From positions 495,198 through 559,197 of the forward strand of contig JASCNX010000003.1 in the NCBI GenBank assembly GCA_029968055.1: DNA of 64,000 nt, given 5' to 3'. Made by a program: the position numbers and the translations under genes. Source of the stretch: Xenophilus aerolatus. Lineage in GTDB: Bacteria; Pseudomonadota; Gammaproteobacteria; Burkholderiales; Burkholderiaceae_C. Below the pieces are notes generated by a model that worked only from the letters and a program-made list of their open reading frames with translations, was not told the origin of the DNA and ran no database searches. Each line of letters starts with the position of its first letter. Within the stretch, counting starts at the first letter, position 1. Of this stretch, positions 42,200 through 52,637 are shown piece by piece.

Positions 42200-43230
42200 C
42201 ATTTCAGCGCATCCGTGTGCGGAGACCCGATCACCGCGCGCACATCGTCCAGCATGCGGCGACCGAAATAGAGTTGTCCGGCCATCGACCAGTGGTTGTC
42301 GTTGGGCCAGTAGAGGTCCTGGATGTCCCGGCGTGCGAGCTGTGCCGGGGCGAAGAGGTCCGGCCCGATGCCCAGCGCCTGCGCGCGCGCGGCGAAGGCC
42401 GCATTGCGCCGGGTGTCGAGGTAGACCGTGGTCTTGTTGGGGATCACCATCCATCGCACCTGCAGCGGGCGGGCCCGTTCGGAAAAGCGCGCCATGAAGT
42501 CGGCGTCGGCGGCGCCCAGCTCGGGCGTGGTGCGCTCGATCTCCAGGAACAGGCTCTTGTCGCAGACGCGGCTGCTGAACTGCCGGCAGCCGTCCTGGAC
42601 CGGGCTGGCGAACACGGTGCTGCCCCAGCGTCCGGCCTCGAAGGTCACCAGGTCCTTGGTTTTCAGCACCTCGCGGGTGTGCAGGTAGGTCACCAGTCCG
42701 CTGGTCAGCTTGGCACCGGTGTTGAGCGCGAAGCCCGCCGGCGGGTGCGATGGATTGGTGGTCGGGGTCGGGCTGGGTGCGAACGGCTGGCGGCCCATGG
42801 GCTTGCAGCTGCGCATGGCCTCCAGGCGCTCGGGCAGCAGGAACTCGATGCTCTCGATGAGCACCAGCCGCCCGCGAAAACCAGCGCTCTGCAGCCATGC
42901 GCCGATGTCGCCGCAGGGCGTCGGCACCTTGTCCCAATGGACGGTCGCGACCTTGTAGCCGGCGGCGACCAGGACGCTCTGCCAGGCGAAGTAATGGCTG
43001 AAGCTGTCGCCGATGACGAACACGTCCGCCTGATCGATGGGGGCCTGCCGGATCAGCGAGAAATCGATCGGCGGCGGTGGACGCAAGGGCTCGAAGTGGT
43101 ACTCCGATACCTGGCCGATGCGCGTCAGCGCACCCGCGGGAATGCGCGTGAAGAGCGTGACCACCATCATCGCCACGATCACGGCGAAGCCCGCCGCAAA
43201 GATGCTCAACCAGAGCTTGGCCGGACGCAT
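42199..43230 (-). CDS. SGNH-fold AlgX/AlgJ-like putative O-acetyltransferase accessory protein 2
   Basis: A 343-residue paralogue of the protein at 41001-42020. Signal anchor LWLSIFAAGFAVIVAMMVVTLF; nucleophile Ser76 in VFVIGDSFSHY; dyad NDNHWS near the end. Shared segments with its sister include LTRIG, AGYKV, RGRLV(L/I)(I/V)ES and MVIPNKTTVYLD. Several cysteines (PTPCGD, MRSCKP, QDGCRQF, RVCDK) suggest disulfides in the periplasm. It overlaps the MBOAT gene by one base (TGATG), so it is the MBOAT protein's direct partner. Confidence 0.8.
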   Translation of the reverse strand: MRPAKLWLSIFAAGFAVIVAMMVVTLFTRIPAGALTRIGQVSEYHFEPLRPPPPIDFSLIRQAPIDQADVFVIGDSFSHYFAWQSVLVAAGYKVATVHWDKVPTPCGDIGAWLQSAGFRGRLVLIESIEFLLPERLEAMRSCKPMGRQPFAPSPTPTTNPSHPPAGFALNTGAKLTSGLVTYLHTREVLKTKDLVTFEAGRWGSTVFASPVQDGCRQFSSRVCDKSLFLEIERTTPELGAADADFMARFSERARPLQVRWMVIPNKTTVYLDTRRNAAFAARAQALGIGPDLFAPAQLARRDIQDLYWPNDNHWSMAGQLYFGRRMLDDVRAVIGSPHTDALK

Positions 43231-44720
43231 CAGAACTGGAAGTACAGGAAGGGGCTGTACGTCCCCAGTCTGGAAATGGAGAGGCCCAGGAGCACCACGC
43301 AGAACAAGGCGATCAAGACGGTGGCGACGCGGGACAGCTGTGGCCGTTGCACCAGGCGCTGGACTTGCGGCACCCAGCGCTGCAGCGTGATCGTGGGCGG
43401 AAGCGCCAGGCAGATGAAGAGGCCCACCAGCAGCGTCTGGAAGAACTCGGGCTTGCGGTAGGGGATGTTGAATTCGGTGAACGCCGTCAGCGCCGTGCCG
43501 TTGAGGCCCAGCATGCCCTTGTAGATGTGCATCGCGGTGGTCAGGCTGTCGGCGCGGAAGACGACCCAGGCCACCATCACGCACAGGAAGGTGAGCAACC
43601 AGCGCAGCGGCACGGTCCATCGGCTTGCAGGACGGCCTTTGCGCACCTTGGCAATCCACAGGTGGTTGATGGCGAGGAAGGCGCCGTGCAGCGCGCCCCA
43701 GATGACGAAAGTCCAGGCCGCGCCGTGCCACAGGCCGCCCAGCAGCATCGTGAGGAACAGGTTCAGGTAGCGGCGTGCCTCGCCCAGCCGGTTGCCGCCC
43801 AGCGGGATGTAGAGGTAGTCGCGCAAGAAGGTCGACAGCGAGATGTGCCAGCGCCGCCAGAAGTCGATGATGCTGGTCGACTTGTACGGCGAGTTGAAGT
43901 TGAGCGGCAGGTGCACGCCCAGGCACAGCGACAGGCCCACCGCCATGTCGGAGTAGCCCGAGAAGTCGAAGTAGATCTGAAGCGTGTACGCCAGCACGCC
44001 GAACCACGAGCTGCCGAAGCCGGGCACGGTGCCGCCCTCCACGCCGTGGAACACCATGTCGGCGTACTGGCCCATCTTGTCGGCGATGAGCAGCTTCTTG
44101 GCCAGGCCGAAGGTGAAGATCGCCAGGCCGAGGGCGAACTTGTTGGGGTCGATGCGGTAGGTCGCCGGGTTGGCGAACTGCGGCATCATCTGCGCGTGGT
44201 GCAGCACCGGCCCGGCGATCAGATGCGGGAAGTAGGTGACGAAGAGCACGTAGTGCACGAAGCTGCGCTCGCGCACCTTGCCCTGCCAGCAGTCGACCAG
44301 GAAGGCGATCTGGGTGAAGGTGTAGAACGAGATGCCGATGGGCAGGGCGACATGCAGCAACGGCAGCGGCGCGATGCCCGCCGCCACCAGCCCGTCGTTG
44401 ACGTTGGCGACGAAGAAGTCGGCGTACTTGAAGATCCCCAGCACCACCAGGTTGACCGTCAGCGCGACGACCAGCATCCGCTTGCGGCCGGCGTCGGAGC
44501 GCCCGGGCTGCGGCGTGAGCCGCAGGCCGAACCAGTAGTTGATGCAGATCGAGCCGATGAGCAGCGGCAGCGCCTTGACGCTCCACCAGCCGTAGAAGAA
44601 GAGCGATGCCAGGGCCAGGAAGCCGGCCGCCGCCCGCGTGTTGCGCCATCCGATCAGGAAGAAGCCGATCACGACGATCGGAAAGTAGACGAAGATGAAC
44701 GCGTAGGAATTGAACAGCAT
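43230..44720 (-). CDS. MBOAT family O-acyltransferase (AlgI-like)
   Basis: A 496-residue, about 11-helix membrane protein that moves acetyl groups across the inner membrane. The family hallmarks are PIGISFYTFTQIAFLVD, HLIAGPVLHH, FSGYSDMAVGLSLCLG, FWRRWHISLSTFLRDYLYIP with His292, and the catalytic His332 in LLGGLWHGAAW. Full length. It heads a three-gene module with two SGNH proteins. No polysaccharide synthesis gene is adjacent, so the acetylated glycan is made elsewhere. It begins 97 bp after coaE ends. Confidence 0.93.
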   Translation of the reverse strand: MLFNSYAFIFVYFPIVVIGFFLIGWRNTRAAAGFLALASLFFYGWWSVKALPLLIGSICINYWFGLRLTPQPGRSDAGRKRMLVVALTVNLVVLGIFKYADFFVANVNDGLVAAGIAPLPLLHVALPIGISFYTFTQIAFLVDCWQGKVRERSFVHYVLFVTYFPHLIAGPVLHHAQMMPQFANPATYRIDPNKFALGLAIFTFGLAKKLLIADKMGQYADMVFHGVEGGTVPGFGSSWFGVLAYTLQIYFDFSGYSDMAVGLSLCLGVHLPLNFNSPYKSTSIIDFWRRWHISLSTFLRDYLYIPLGGNRLGEARRYLNLFLTMLLGGLWHGAAWTFVIWGALHGAFLAINHLWIAKVRKGRPASRWTVPLRWLLTFLCVMVAWVVFRADSLTTAMHIYKGMLGLNGTALTAFTEFNIPYRKPEFFQTLLVGLFICLALPPTITLQRWVPQVQRLVQRPQLSRVATVLIALFCVVLLGLSISRLGTYSPFLYFQF

Positions 44721-44817
44721 CTTGGGAAGCGCGAGTCGCGGGATCTGCGTGCCTGCGCTGTCTTCTTGTTGGCGGGGTCCGCCCGGAGGTGGCGGTGCGC
44801 GTGCGGCGAACGCGCGA

Positions 44818-45420
44818 TTATCGCAAGGCGGCGCCCAGCCACCTGTCCCACAGACTCTGCACCTGAACGGCGAGTTCCTGCACCGTGACGCCATCGTTGA
44901 ACAGCACGGCGTCGGCAGCGGCGCGGCGTGCGGCGCGCGTGGCCTGCTGCGCAATCACCGCCCGGACCGCCTCGTCGCTCCAGCCGGAGCGTGCCATCAC
45001 CCGCTGGCGCTGCGTGTGCGTGCCGGCATCGACGACCACCACCTTGTCCACGAGGCGCCGCCAGCGCCCGGATTCGACCAGCAGTGGCACATCGAAGACG
45101 ACGGCCGGCGCCCGGGCCAGGGCGGCCTGGCGTTCGCACTCGGCACCGATGAGCGGATGGAGGATGCCTTCGAGCACCCGTTTCGCTCCGATGTCGGCGA
45201 AGACCTTCTCTCGCATGCGCGCGCGATCCAGGGCGCCGGTCGCATCGGCGATGTCCGCGCCGAAGGCCCGGACCAGGGCGGGCATGGCAGGCCCACCGGC
45301 CACGGTCAGCGAGCGGGCAATCGCGTCGGTGTCGACGATGGCGGCGCCGAGCGCCTGCCACAGGGCCGACACGGTGCTCTTGCCGCTTCCGATGCCCCCG
45401 GTGAGGCCGATGCGCCGCAT
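44818..45420 (-). CDS. coaE: Dephospho-CoA kinase
   Basis: A 200-residue kinase catalysing the last step of CoA synthesis. P-loop GGIGSGKST at 8-16, DTDAIAR (substrate Asp) at about 30, LHPLIGAECERQAAL and FDVPLLVESGRW with the usual spacing. It lies 11 bp downstream of pilD, the standard pilB-pilC-pilD-coaE order. Confidence 0.96.
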   Translation of the reverse strand: MRRIGLTGGIGSGKSTVSALWQALGAAIVDTDAIARSLTVAGGPAMPALVRAFGADIADATGALDRARMREKVFADIGAKRVLEGILHPLIGAECERQAALARAPAVVFDVPLLVESGRWRRLVDKVVVVDAGTHTQRQRVMARSGWSDEAVRAVIAQQATRAARRAAADAVLFNDGVTVQELAVQVQSLWDRWLGAALR

Positions 45421-45431
45421 GCCGTGCCCCG

Positions 45432-46397
45432 TCAGCCGATCAGCGCCTTGAACGGGAAGGCGAAGGGCACCCAGGCCCGGACCGTGTCGGGCCCGATGGC
45501 CAGGCAGACCAGGCCGGCACCGGCGAGGAAGGGGCCGAAGGAGATCGGGATGTCCTTGTGGGCGAGTCGGCCGGCCACCAGCAGCAGGCCGCCCAGCACG
45601 GCGCCCACCAGCGAGGAGACCAGCACGATGGCGATCAGGTAATCGGCACCGAGCCACGCGCCCAGCGCGGCCAGGAGCTTGAAGTCGCCAAAGCCCATGC
45701 CTTCCTTGCCCGTGGCCAGCCGATAGAGGTGGAAGATCGACCACAGGCTGAGGTAGCCTGCCGCGGCGCCCCACACGGCGCTGGCCAGCGGGACGCCCGT
45801 GAGGCCGCTGGCCGAGGCGATGAGGCCGAGCCACAGCAGCAGGTAGTTCAGCGAGTCGGGCAGCAGCTGCGTGTCGAGATCGATCATGAACTGGCACACG
45901 AGCAGGGCGCAGAACGCGGCCCACGCGGCCCCGGTCACGGTCAGCCCGAAACGCCATGCGCACAGGGCGAACAGTGCGGCGGTCACCAGTTCCACCGCCG
46001 GGTAACGCCAGCCGATCGGCACTGCGCAGGCCGAGCAACGGGCACGCAGTACGAGAAAGCTCAGGACCGGAATGTTTTCGTACCAGCGGATGCGATGGCC
46101 GCAGTGGCCGCAGCGCGATGCGGGCCGTGCCAGCCCCAGGGGCGGCAGCGCATCGAGCTGCTTGAGCGCCTCGTCGGCATGAATCACCAGAGGCGCCGGC
46201 GCCACGGACGCCGTGCCGAACACCAGTTGCCAGAGGGTCGGCGTCTGCTGGCTGGACGAGAGGTTGGCCACCGCATCGGTGAGCCAGCCCCGGTAGAGCA
46301 TCTTCGGCAGGCGGTGGATGACGACGTTGAGGAAGCTTCCGATGAGCAGGCCCAGGACGCCGCCGACGACGGCGTCGAGCAGCACCGTGTCGCGCAT
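45432..46397 (-). CDS. pilD: Type IV prepilin peptidase/N-methyltransferase PilD
   Basis: A 321-residue inner-membrane aspartyl protease that cleaves and methylates prepilins. N-terminal GLLIGSFLNVVIHRLP; zinc-binding tetra-Cys domain SRCGHCGHRIRW ... RCSACAVPIGWRYP; catalytic Asp in MIDLDTQLLPD and the GxGD motif GMGFGDFKLLAALGAW. It overlaps pilC by one base (TGATG). Confidence 0.95.
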   Translation of the reverse strand: MRDTVLLDAVVGGVLGLLIGSFLNVVIHRLPKMLYRGWLTDAVANLSSSQQTPTLWQLVFGTASVAPAPLVIHADEALKQLDALPPLGLARPASRCGHCGHRIRWYENIPVLSFLVLRARCSACAVPIGWRYPAVELVTAALFALCAWRFGLTVTGAAWAAFCALLVCQFMIDLDTQLLPDSLNYLLLWLGLIASASGLTGVPLASAVWGAAAGYLSLWSIFHLYRLATGKEGMGFGDFKLLAALGAWLGADYLIAIVLVSSLVGAVLGGLLLVAGRLAHKDIPISFGPFLAGAGLVCLAIGPDTVRAWVPFAFPFKALIG

Positions 46398-47620
46398 CAG
46401 ACGACTTGGCCGAGCTTGAAGATGGGCAGGTACATCGACACGACGATCCCGCCGATGAGCGTGCCGAGGATCACGATGATGATCGGCTCCATCAGGCTCG
46501 ACAGGCCGGCCACCATGTCGTCGACCTCGGATTCGTAGAAATCGGCGGCCTTGCCGAGCATGTGGTCGATGGAGCCGGATTCCTCGCCGATGGCCGTCAT
46601 CTGCAGCACCATGGACGGAAAGATGTTGGCGTTGGTCATGGCCGCGGTCAGGCTGGTGCCGGTCGACACCTCCTGCTGGATCTTCACGGTCGCGTCGCCA
46701 TACACCGTGTTGCCCGAGGCGCCGCCCACCGAGTCGAGGGCCTCGACCAGGGGCACGCCGGCGGCGAACATCGTCGCCAGCGTGCGCGTCCAGCGCGCCA
46801 CGCAGGACTTGTCGATCAGCGCGCCGAAGATCGGCAGCTTGAGCAGCACCCGGTCCATGAAGCGCTGCACGCGCTCGTTGCGCTTCCAGGCCTGGATGAA
46901 GAAGTAGAGGCCGCCTCCGATGACGCCGAAGATCAGCCACCAGTAGGAGACGAAGAACTCGCTGATCGCCATCACGAACAGCGTGGGCGCGGGCAGGTCG
47001 GCGCCGAAGGAGGTGAACACCTGCTTGAAGGCCGGAATCACGAAGATCATGATGATGGCCACGACCACGAAGGCCACCACGATGACGGCGGTGGGGTACA
47101 TCAGGGCCGACTTGATCTTCGACTTGATGGCTTCCGTCTTTTCCATGTAGGTGGCGAGACGGTCCAGCAGGTCTTCCAGGATACCCGCCGCCTCACCGGC
47201 CTCGACCAGGTTGCAGTACAGGTTGTCGAAGTACTTGGGAAACTTGCGGAAGGCCGAGGACAGCGAGGTGCCGGTCTCGACGTCCGTGCGGATGTCGTTG
47301 AGCAACCGGGTGACGTTGGCATTGGCGTTGCCGCGCCCGACGATGTCGAAGGCCTGCAGCAGCGGCACGCCGGCCTTCATCATGGTGGCGAGCTGCCGGG
47401 TGAAGATCGCGATGTCCTTGGGCTTGATGGTCTTGCCCGAGCGCATGCGGCGCTTCTTGATCTTCGATGCCAGCACGCCCTGGCGGCGCAGGCTGGCCTG
47501 CACCTGGTTCTCGCCGGACGCGCGCATCTCGCCGCGCACGGCCTTGCCGTTGCGGTCGCGGCCTTCCCACTCGTAGATGGTTTCCTTGGCGTTTCTGCTG
47601 GTCTGGACGGCGGTAGCCAT
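46397..47620 (-). CDS. pilC: Type IV pilus inner-membrane platform protein PilC
   Basis: A 407-residue protein with duplicated T2SSF domains: cytoplasmic four-helix bundle (IAIFTRQLATMMKAGVPLLQAFDIV), TM1-2 around 170-240, second bundle (KSCVARWTRTLATMFAAGVPLVEALD) and TM3 at the C-terminus. It couples PilB to pilus assembly. ATG 47620 was taken because GGAGA precedes it by 6 bp; an in-frame TTG four codons upstream is less likely. It lies 19 bp from pilB. Confidence 0.95.
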   Translation of the reverse strand: MATAVQTSRNAKETIYEWEGRDRNGKAVRGEMRASGENQVQASLRRQGVLASKIKKRRMRSGKTIKPKDIAIFTRQLATMMKAGVPLLQAFDIVGRGNANANVTRLLNDIRTDVETGTSLSSAFRKFPKYFDNLYCNLVEAGEAAGILEDLLDRLATYMEKTEAIKSKIKSALMYPTAVIVVAFVVVAIIMIFVIPAFKQVFTSFGADLPAPTLFVMAISEFFVSYWWLIFGVIGGGLYFFIQAWKRNERVQRFMDRVLLKLPIFGALIDKSCVARWTRTLATMFAAGVPLVEALDSVGGASGNTVYGDATVKIQQEVSTGTSLTAAMTNANIFPSMVLQMTAIGEESGSIDHMLGKAADFYESEVDDMVAGLSSLMEPIIIVILGTLIGGIVVSMYLPIFKLGQVV

Positions 47621-47639
47621 GCGAATCTCCAATGTCGCG

Positions 47640-49373
47640 TCACTCGTTGGTGACGCCGACCACTTCCTCGAGGGAGGTCAACCCCTGCATGACCTTGTGC
47701 AGGCCAGAGCGGCGCAGGGAGCGCACGCCTTCGCGTTCCGCCTGGGCGGCGATGTCCAGCGCGCTGCCGTCGCGCAGGATGATCTTCTGGATCTCCTCGC
47801 TGATCGGCATCACCTGGTAGATGCCGACGCGGCCCTTGTAGCCGCCGTTGCAGGCGGAGCAGCCGACCGGCTTGTAGGGCTTCCAGGAGCCGTCGAGTTC
47901 GGCCTCCTTGAAGCCCGCGTCGAGCAGTGCCTGCCGGGGAATCTCGGGTGCCGGCGCCTTGCAGTTCACGCACAGGCGCCGCGCCAGGCGCTGCGCGGTG
48001 ATCAGGATCACGCTGGATGCGATGTTGAAGGGCGCGATGCCCATGTTGCGCATCCGCGTGAGCGTGGTCGGCGCGTCGTTGGTGTGCAGCGTCGACAGCA
48101 CCAGGTGGCCGGTCTGCGCGGCCTTGATGGAAATGTCGGCGGTCTCGAGGTCGCGGATTTCGCCGACCATGATGATGTCGGGATCCTGGCGCAGGAAGGC
48201 CCGCAGCGCCGTGGCGAAGGTGAGGCCGGCACGCTCGTTGACGTTGACCTGGTTGACGCCCGGCAGGTTGATTTCCGACGGGTCTTCGGCCGTGGCGATG
48301 TTGACGCCCGGCTTGTTGAGCAGGTTGAGGCAGGTGTACAGCGACACCGTCTTGCCGGAACCGGTGGGGCCGGTCACCAGGATCATGCCGTAGGGCCGGC
48401 CGATGGCGTCGAGCAGCCGCTGCTTTTCCTCGGGGTCGTAGCCGAGCGCGTCGATGCCCAGGCGCGCGCTGCTCGGGTCGAGGATCCGGATCACGATCTT
48501 CTCGCCGAACAGGGTCGGCAAGGTGCTGACGCGGAAGTCGATGACCCGGTCCGGCCCGACCTTGAGCTTCATGCGGCCGTCCTGCGGCACGCGCTTCTCG
48601 GAGATGTCCAGTTTGGAGATGACCTTGATGCGGGACGACAACTTGTCCTTGATCACCACCGGCGGACTCGCGATCTCGCGCAATTCGCCGTCGACGCGGA
48701 AGCGCACGCGGTAGTTGTGCTCGTAGGGCTCGAAGTGGATGTCGGACGCGCGCATGCTGAACGCGTCCAGCAGCATCTTGTGCAGGAAGCGCACGATCGG
48801 CGCGTCCTCGACTTCGGCAGTGGCCTGGTCCGACGCTTCAGAGGCTTCGGCAGGTGCCTCGTCGAATTCGAACTCGCCCCCGATGATGTTGTCGATGGTC
48901 TCGGCCGCGCTCACGGCGGCGGCCTCGATCATGCGCGACAGCTTGTCGTACTCGGCGATGACCCAGTCCACGCCCATCTGGGAGGCGAACTTGATCTTCT
49001 CCACCGCCTGCTGGTCCGACGGATCGGCCGTGGCGACGATGAGCCGGTTGTTGCGCTTGCCCAGAACGACGATGCGGTAGGAATGGCACAGCTTGCTGTC
49101 CAGCAGATCCTTGGGCAGGCGCTGGGGGTCGATGGCGTCGAGGTCCAGCAGCGGGGCGCCGAAGGCGCTGGACAGGGTGTGCGCCAGGTCGGAGGCCGAG
49201 ACGGCACCGCTGCCCGTCAGTTCGGCGATGAAGCTGCTGCGCGAGGTGCGCGACTTCTGGTAGATCTCTTCGGCCGCCCTGGCCTGCAGCTTGCCGGCCG
49301 AAATCAGCGCGCGGGCCAGCCCCGGCAGGGCGACGGAGGCACTTTCTTTGGCTAGGGGGTCGGCAGCAGCCAT
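47640..49373 (-). CDS. pilB: Type IV pilus assembly ATPase PilB
   Basis: A 577-residue hexameric extension ATPase. N-terminal MshEN-type domain (1-150), an acidic linker EFEFDEAPAEASEAS, Walker A GPTGSGKT at 335-342, DPDIIMVGEIRD (Walker B), the His box LSTLHTNDAPTTL and the zinc tetra-Cys CVNCKAP...GCSACNGGYKGR. First gene of pilBCD; the 116 bp upstream include a CGTGAA/TTCACG dyad at about 49391-49408 of unknown function. Confidence 0.96.
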   Translation of the reverse strand: MAAADPLAKESASVALPGLARALISAGKLQARAAEEIYQKSRTSRSSFIAELTGSGAVSASDLAHTLSSAFGAPLLDLDAIDPQRLPKDLLDSKLCHSYRIVVLGKRNNRLIVATADPSDQQAVEKIKFASQMGVDWVIAEYDKLSRMIEAAAVSAAETIDNIIGGEFEFDEAPAEASEASDQATAEVEDAPIVRFLHKMLLDAFSMRASDIHFEPYEHNYRVRFRVDGELREIASPPVVIKDKLSSRIKVISKLDISEKRVPQDGRMKLKVGPDRVIDFRVSTLPTLFGEKIVIRILDPSSARLGIDALGYDPEEKQRLLDAIGRPYGMILVTGPTGSGKTVSLYTCLNLLNKPGVNIATAEDPSEINLPGVNQVNVNERAGLTFATALRAFLRQDPDIIMVGEIRDLETADISIKAAQTGHLVLSTLHTNDAPTTLTRMRNMGIAPFNIASSVILITAQRLARRLCVNCKAPAPEIPRQALLDAGFKEAELDGSWKPYKPVGCSACNGGYKGRVGIYQVMPISEEIQKIILRDGSALDIAAQAEREGVRSLRRSGLHKVMQGLTSLEEVVGVTNE

Positions 49374-49489
49374 TCAGCAGATGTAACAGACGTGAAAAAT
49401 TGATTCACGATCATCGCTGATCGACTTGGCGCTGTAAATCGCAAGCCCGCAACAGTTTTGCGCAGCATTTCGCATCACATGACCAAGAC

Positions 49490-49566
49490 TGGTCGGGGTG
49501 AGAGGATTCGAACCTCCGGCCTCTACGTCCCGAACGTAGCGCTCTACCAGGCTAAGCTACACCCCG
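49490..49566 (-). tRNA. tRNA-Pro (CGG)
   Basis: A 77-nt cloverleaf on the minus strand. The acceptor stem is CGGGGTG with CACCCCG, discriminator A and encoded CCA. D-arm with AGCCTGGTAGAGC; anticodon stem CTACG/CGTAG with loop TTCGGGA, giving anticodon CGG; T-arm GGAGG-TTCGAAT-CCTCT. All pairings hold. It lies between pilB and ispB. Confidence 0.97.
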
Positions 49567-49602
49567 ATGTGCCAGATTTGAAACTCGACCTTCGTTGGGG
49601 AC

Positions 49603-50589
49603 TTAGGCTCGGCGTTCAAGCAACTCAGCCGCCAATTGTAGCAAACCTTGAGTGAAGGAATTGACCGGCAGCATCGCCAACGCGTCGATCGCGCGTTGTG
49701 CCTCCTTGGCCGCTGCCGCGCGCGTCGCCTCGAGCGCGCCCGTTTCCTTCACCACGGCGATGAGTTGCGGGAGCCGGCTGACGTCGCCCTGCTGGATCGC
49801 GCTGCGCACCAGTTCGGCCTGCTCGGGGCGGCCGCGCTGCATGGCGAGGATCAGGGGCAGGGTGGTCTTGCCTTCGCGCAGGTCGTCGCCCACGTTCTTG
49901 CCCGTCTCAGCCGCATCGCCCGCGTAGTCGAGCACGTCGTCCACCACCTGGAACGCCGTTCCGAGCGCCTGCCCGTAGCGGGCGCAGGCCGCTTCCACGT
50001 CGGGCGGGGCGCCCGCCAGCACGGCGGCCAGTTGCGTGCTGGCTTCGAACAGCTTGGCGGTCTTGGAGCGGATGACGTGCAGGTAGGCCGCTTCGTCCAG
50101 CGACGCGTCACCCATGTTCATCAGCTGCAGCACCTCACCCTCGGCGATCACGTTGGTGGCGTCGGCCAGGATCTCCATCACGCGCATGTCGCGCGAGTCC
50201 AGCATCATCTGGAAGGCGCGCGAATACAGGAAGTCGCCGACCAGCACGCTGGCAGCATTGCCGAAGGACTCGTTGGCCGTGGGCCGCCCGCGGCGCATCG
50301 TGGACTCGTCGACCACGTCGTCGTGCAGCAGCGTGGCGGTGTGGATGAATTCCACCACCGCGGCGAGGTTGAAGCGCTGCGTGCCGGTGTAGCCCAGTGC
50401 GCCGCACATCAGAAGCAGCAGCGCGGGCCGCAGGCGCTTGCCGCCGGCAGCGATGATGTACCGCGACACCTGGCTCACCAGCGGAACCCCGGTGTCCAGC
50501 CGGGCGGAAATCACCTTGTCCACCTCGACCATGTCGCCGGCAATGAGGTCCAGGGCGGCGGAACTGGTAGAGGGCGTAGGGGCGGACAA
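49603..50589 (-). CDS. ispB: Octaprenyl-diphosphate synthase (trans-polyprenyl synthase)
   Basis: A 328-residue all-helical prenyl transferase making the ubiquinone side chain. First Asp-rich motif HDDVVDES, then GRPTANESFGNAASVLVGDF, and second Asp-rich motif QVVDDVLDYAGD; GGKRLRPALLLL is the IPP-binding region. No ATG fits the family length, so TTG 50589 (reading LSAPTPST...) is proposed. Longer frames would cross into the rplU promoter. It is divergent from rplU-rpmA-obgE, the usual Burkholderiales arrangement. Confidence 0.9.
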   Translation of the reverse strand: MSAPTPSTSSAALDLIAGDMVEVDKVISARLDTGVPLVSQVSRYIIAAGGKRLRPALLLLMCGALGYTGTQRFNLAAVVEFIHTATLLHDDVVDESTMRRGRPTANESFGNAASVLVGDFLYSRAFQMMLDSRDMRVMEILADATNVIAEGEVLQLMNMGDASLDEAAYLHVIRSKTAKLFEASTQLAAVLAGAPPDVEAACARYGQALGTAFQVVDDVLDYAGDAAETGKNVGDDLREGKTTLPLILAMQRGRPEQAELVRSAIQQGDVSRLPQLIAVVKETGALEATRAAAAKEAQRAIDALAMLPVNSFTQGLLQLAAELLERRA

Positions 50590-50701
50590 GGGCAAAGGCG
50601 CCGGGGCGCGAGGGGTTCGGGTAAAGGCGCGGATTATAGGGAGCGCCGCGGAGCGGGCCGCCCGCAAACGCGCTCGACTCGCGCGCAAGCCGCGCGCGTG
50701 G

Positions 50702-50707
50702 TATAGT
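50702..50707 (+). promoter_or_regulatory. Probable -10 element of the rplU promoter
   Basis: TATAGT, preceded by G-rich sequence (CGTGG), lies 74 bp before the rplU start in the 191-bp space divergent from ispB. No good -35 is visible at 17 bp. Such a position fits a ribosomal protein promoter. Confidence 0.45.
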
Positions 50708-50780
50708 GGAAGGCTTCGCAGAATTCGCTGCGGAGCCATCTTCCAGGAGCCCTGTTCCTGGAATACCAAGAAGGGTCCCT

Positions 50781-51092
50781 ATGTACGCGGTCATAAAAAC
50801 CGGTGGCAAGCAGTATCGCGTTGCTTCCGGCGAAAAAATTAAAGTAGAACAGATTGCTGCGGACGTTGGCCAGGAAATCGTGATCGACCAGGTTCTGGCC
50901 GTCGGAAACGGCGCCGAGATCAAGGTCGGCACACCCCTGGTGTCCGGCGCAACCGTCACGGCCACGGTCGTGGCGCACGGCAAGCACGACAAGGTTCGCA
51001 TCTTCAAGATGCGCCGTCGCAAGCACTATCAGAAACGCCAAGGCCATCGCCAGCAGTTCACCGAACTGCAGATCGGTGCGATCGCCGGCTAA
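50781..51092 (+). CDS. rplU: 50S ribosomal protein L21
   Basis: A 103-residue ribosomal protein: [20 protein letters not shown], then [11 protein letters not shown] and [22 protein letters not shown]. Precisely L21 length. Followed 15 bp later by rpmA. Its codons are less GC-biased than its neighbours', as expected for a highly expressed gene. Confidence 0.98.
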   Translation: MYAVIKTGGKQYRVASGEKIKVEQIAADVGQEIVIDQVLAVGNGAEIKVGTPLVSGATVTATVVAHGKHDKVRIFKMRRRKHYQKRQGHRQQFTELQIGAIAG

Positions 51093-51107
51093 TCGGAGCA
51101 GGACACC

Positions 51108-51365
51108 ATGGCACAGAAAAAAGGCGGCGGCTCTACGCGAAACGGGCGCGATTCCAAGCCCAAGATGCTCGGCGTGAAGGCCTTCGGCGGCCAGGTCGTC
51201 AGCGCCGGTTCGATCATCGTGCGCCAGCGCGGCACCCGCATGCACGCCGGCGTCAACGTCGGTGTCGGCAAGGACCACACGCTGTTCGCGCTGGTCGATG
51301 GCCGCATCTCCTTCGGCACCAAGGGTGCGCTGAACAAGCACACGGTCAGCGTGACCCCGGTCTAA
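51108..51365 (+). CDS. rpmA: 50S ribosomal protein L27
   Basis: An 85-residue protein with the canonical N-terminus [20 protein letters not shown], then LGVKAFGGQ and [17 protein letters not shown]. The N-terminal arm reaches the peptidyl transferase centre. No processed leader precedes it. A hairpin terminator follows 25 bp downstream. Confidence 0.98.
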   Translation: MAQKKGGGSTRNGRDSKPKMLGVKAFGGQVVSAGSIIVRQRGTRMHAGVNVGVGKDHTLFALVDGRISFGTKGALNKHTVSVTPV

Positions 51366-51390
51366 CTTCCTCGGAAGTCCAGCCCACCTC

Positions 51391-51416
51391 CGAAGCCCCG
51401 CCCTGTCGGGGCTTCG
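51391..51416 (+). terminator. Rho-independent terminator-like hairpin after rpmA
   Basis: A perfect 10-bp stem, CGAAGCCCCG with CGGGGCTTCG, and a 6-nt loop CCCTGT, followed by TCATTT. The T-run is weak, so termination may be partial, allowing some transcription into obgE. Confidence 0.65.
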
Positions 51417-51484
51417 TCATTTCCGGGTCCCGCTCGGCGCGACCTTCTCCTTGTCCAGCCGCGCCGACGGTGCCGCGTTTGTAA

Positions 51485-52564
<1,080 letters not shown>

Positions 52565-52637
52565 CCGACCCGACCGCGGTCGGGTCGATCGCGGTCTGCG
52601 CACCCCCCCACGTCCTTCACGCCTCGTTCCGGCTCGT

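Noticed and set aside
42199..44649. Long minus-strand open frame joining the second SGNH gene with sequence across the MBOAT gene
   Set aside because: The upstream portion is the MBOAT gene read in the wrong frame; the MBOAT frame itself has complete family motifs and a TGATG junction.
49391..49408. CGTGAA/TTCACG dyad upstream of pilB as an operator
   Set aside because: Six-base arms only; no matching site elsewhere in the window and no sigma54-type promoter beside it, so not reported as a feature.
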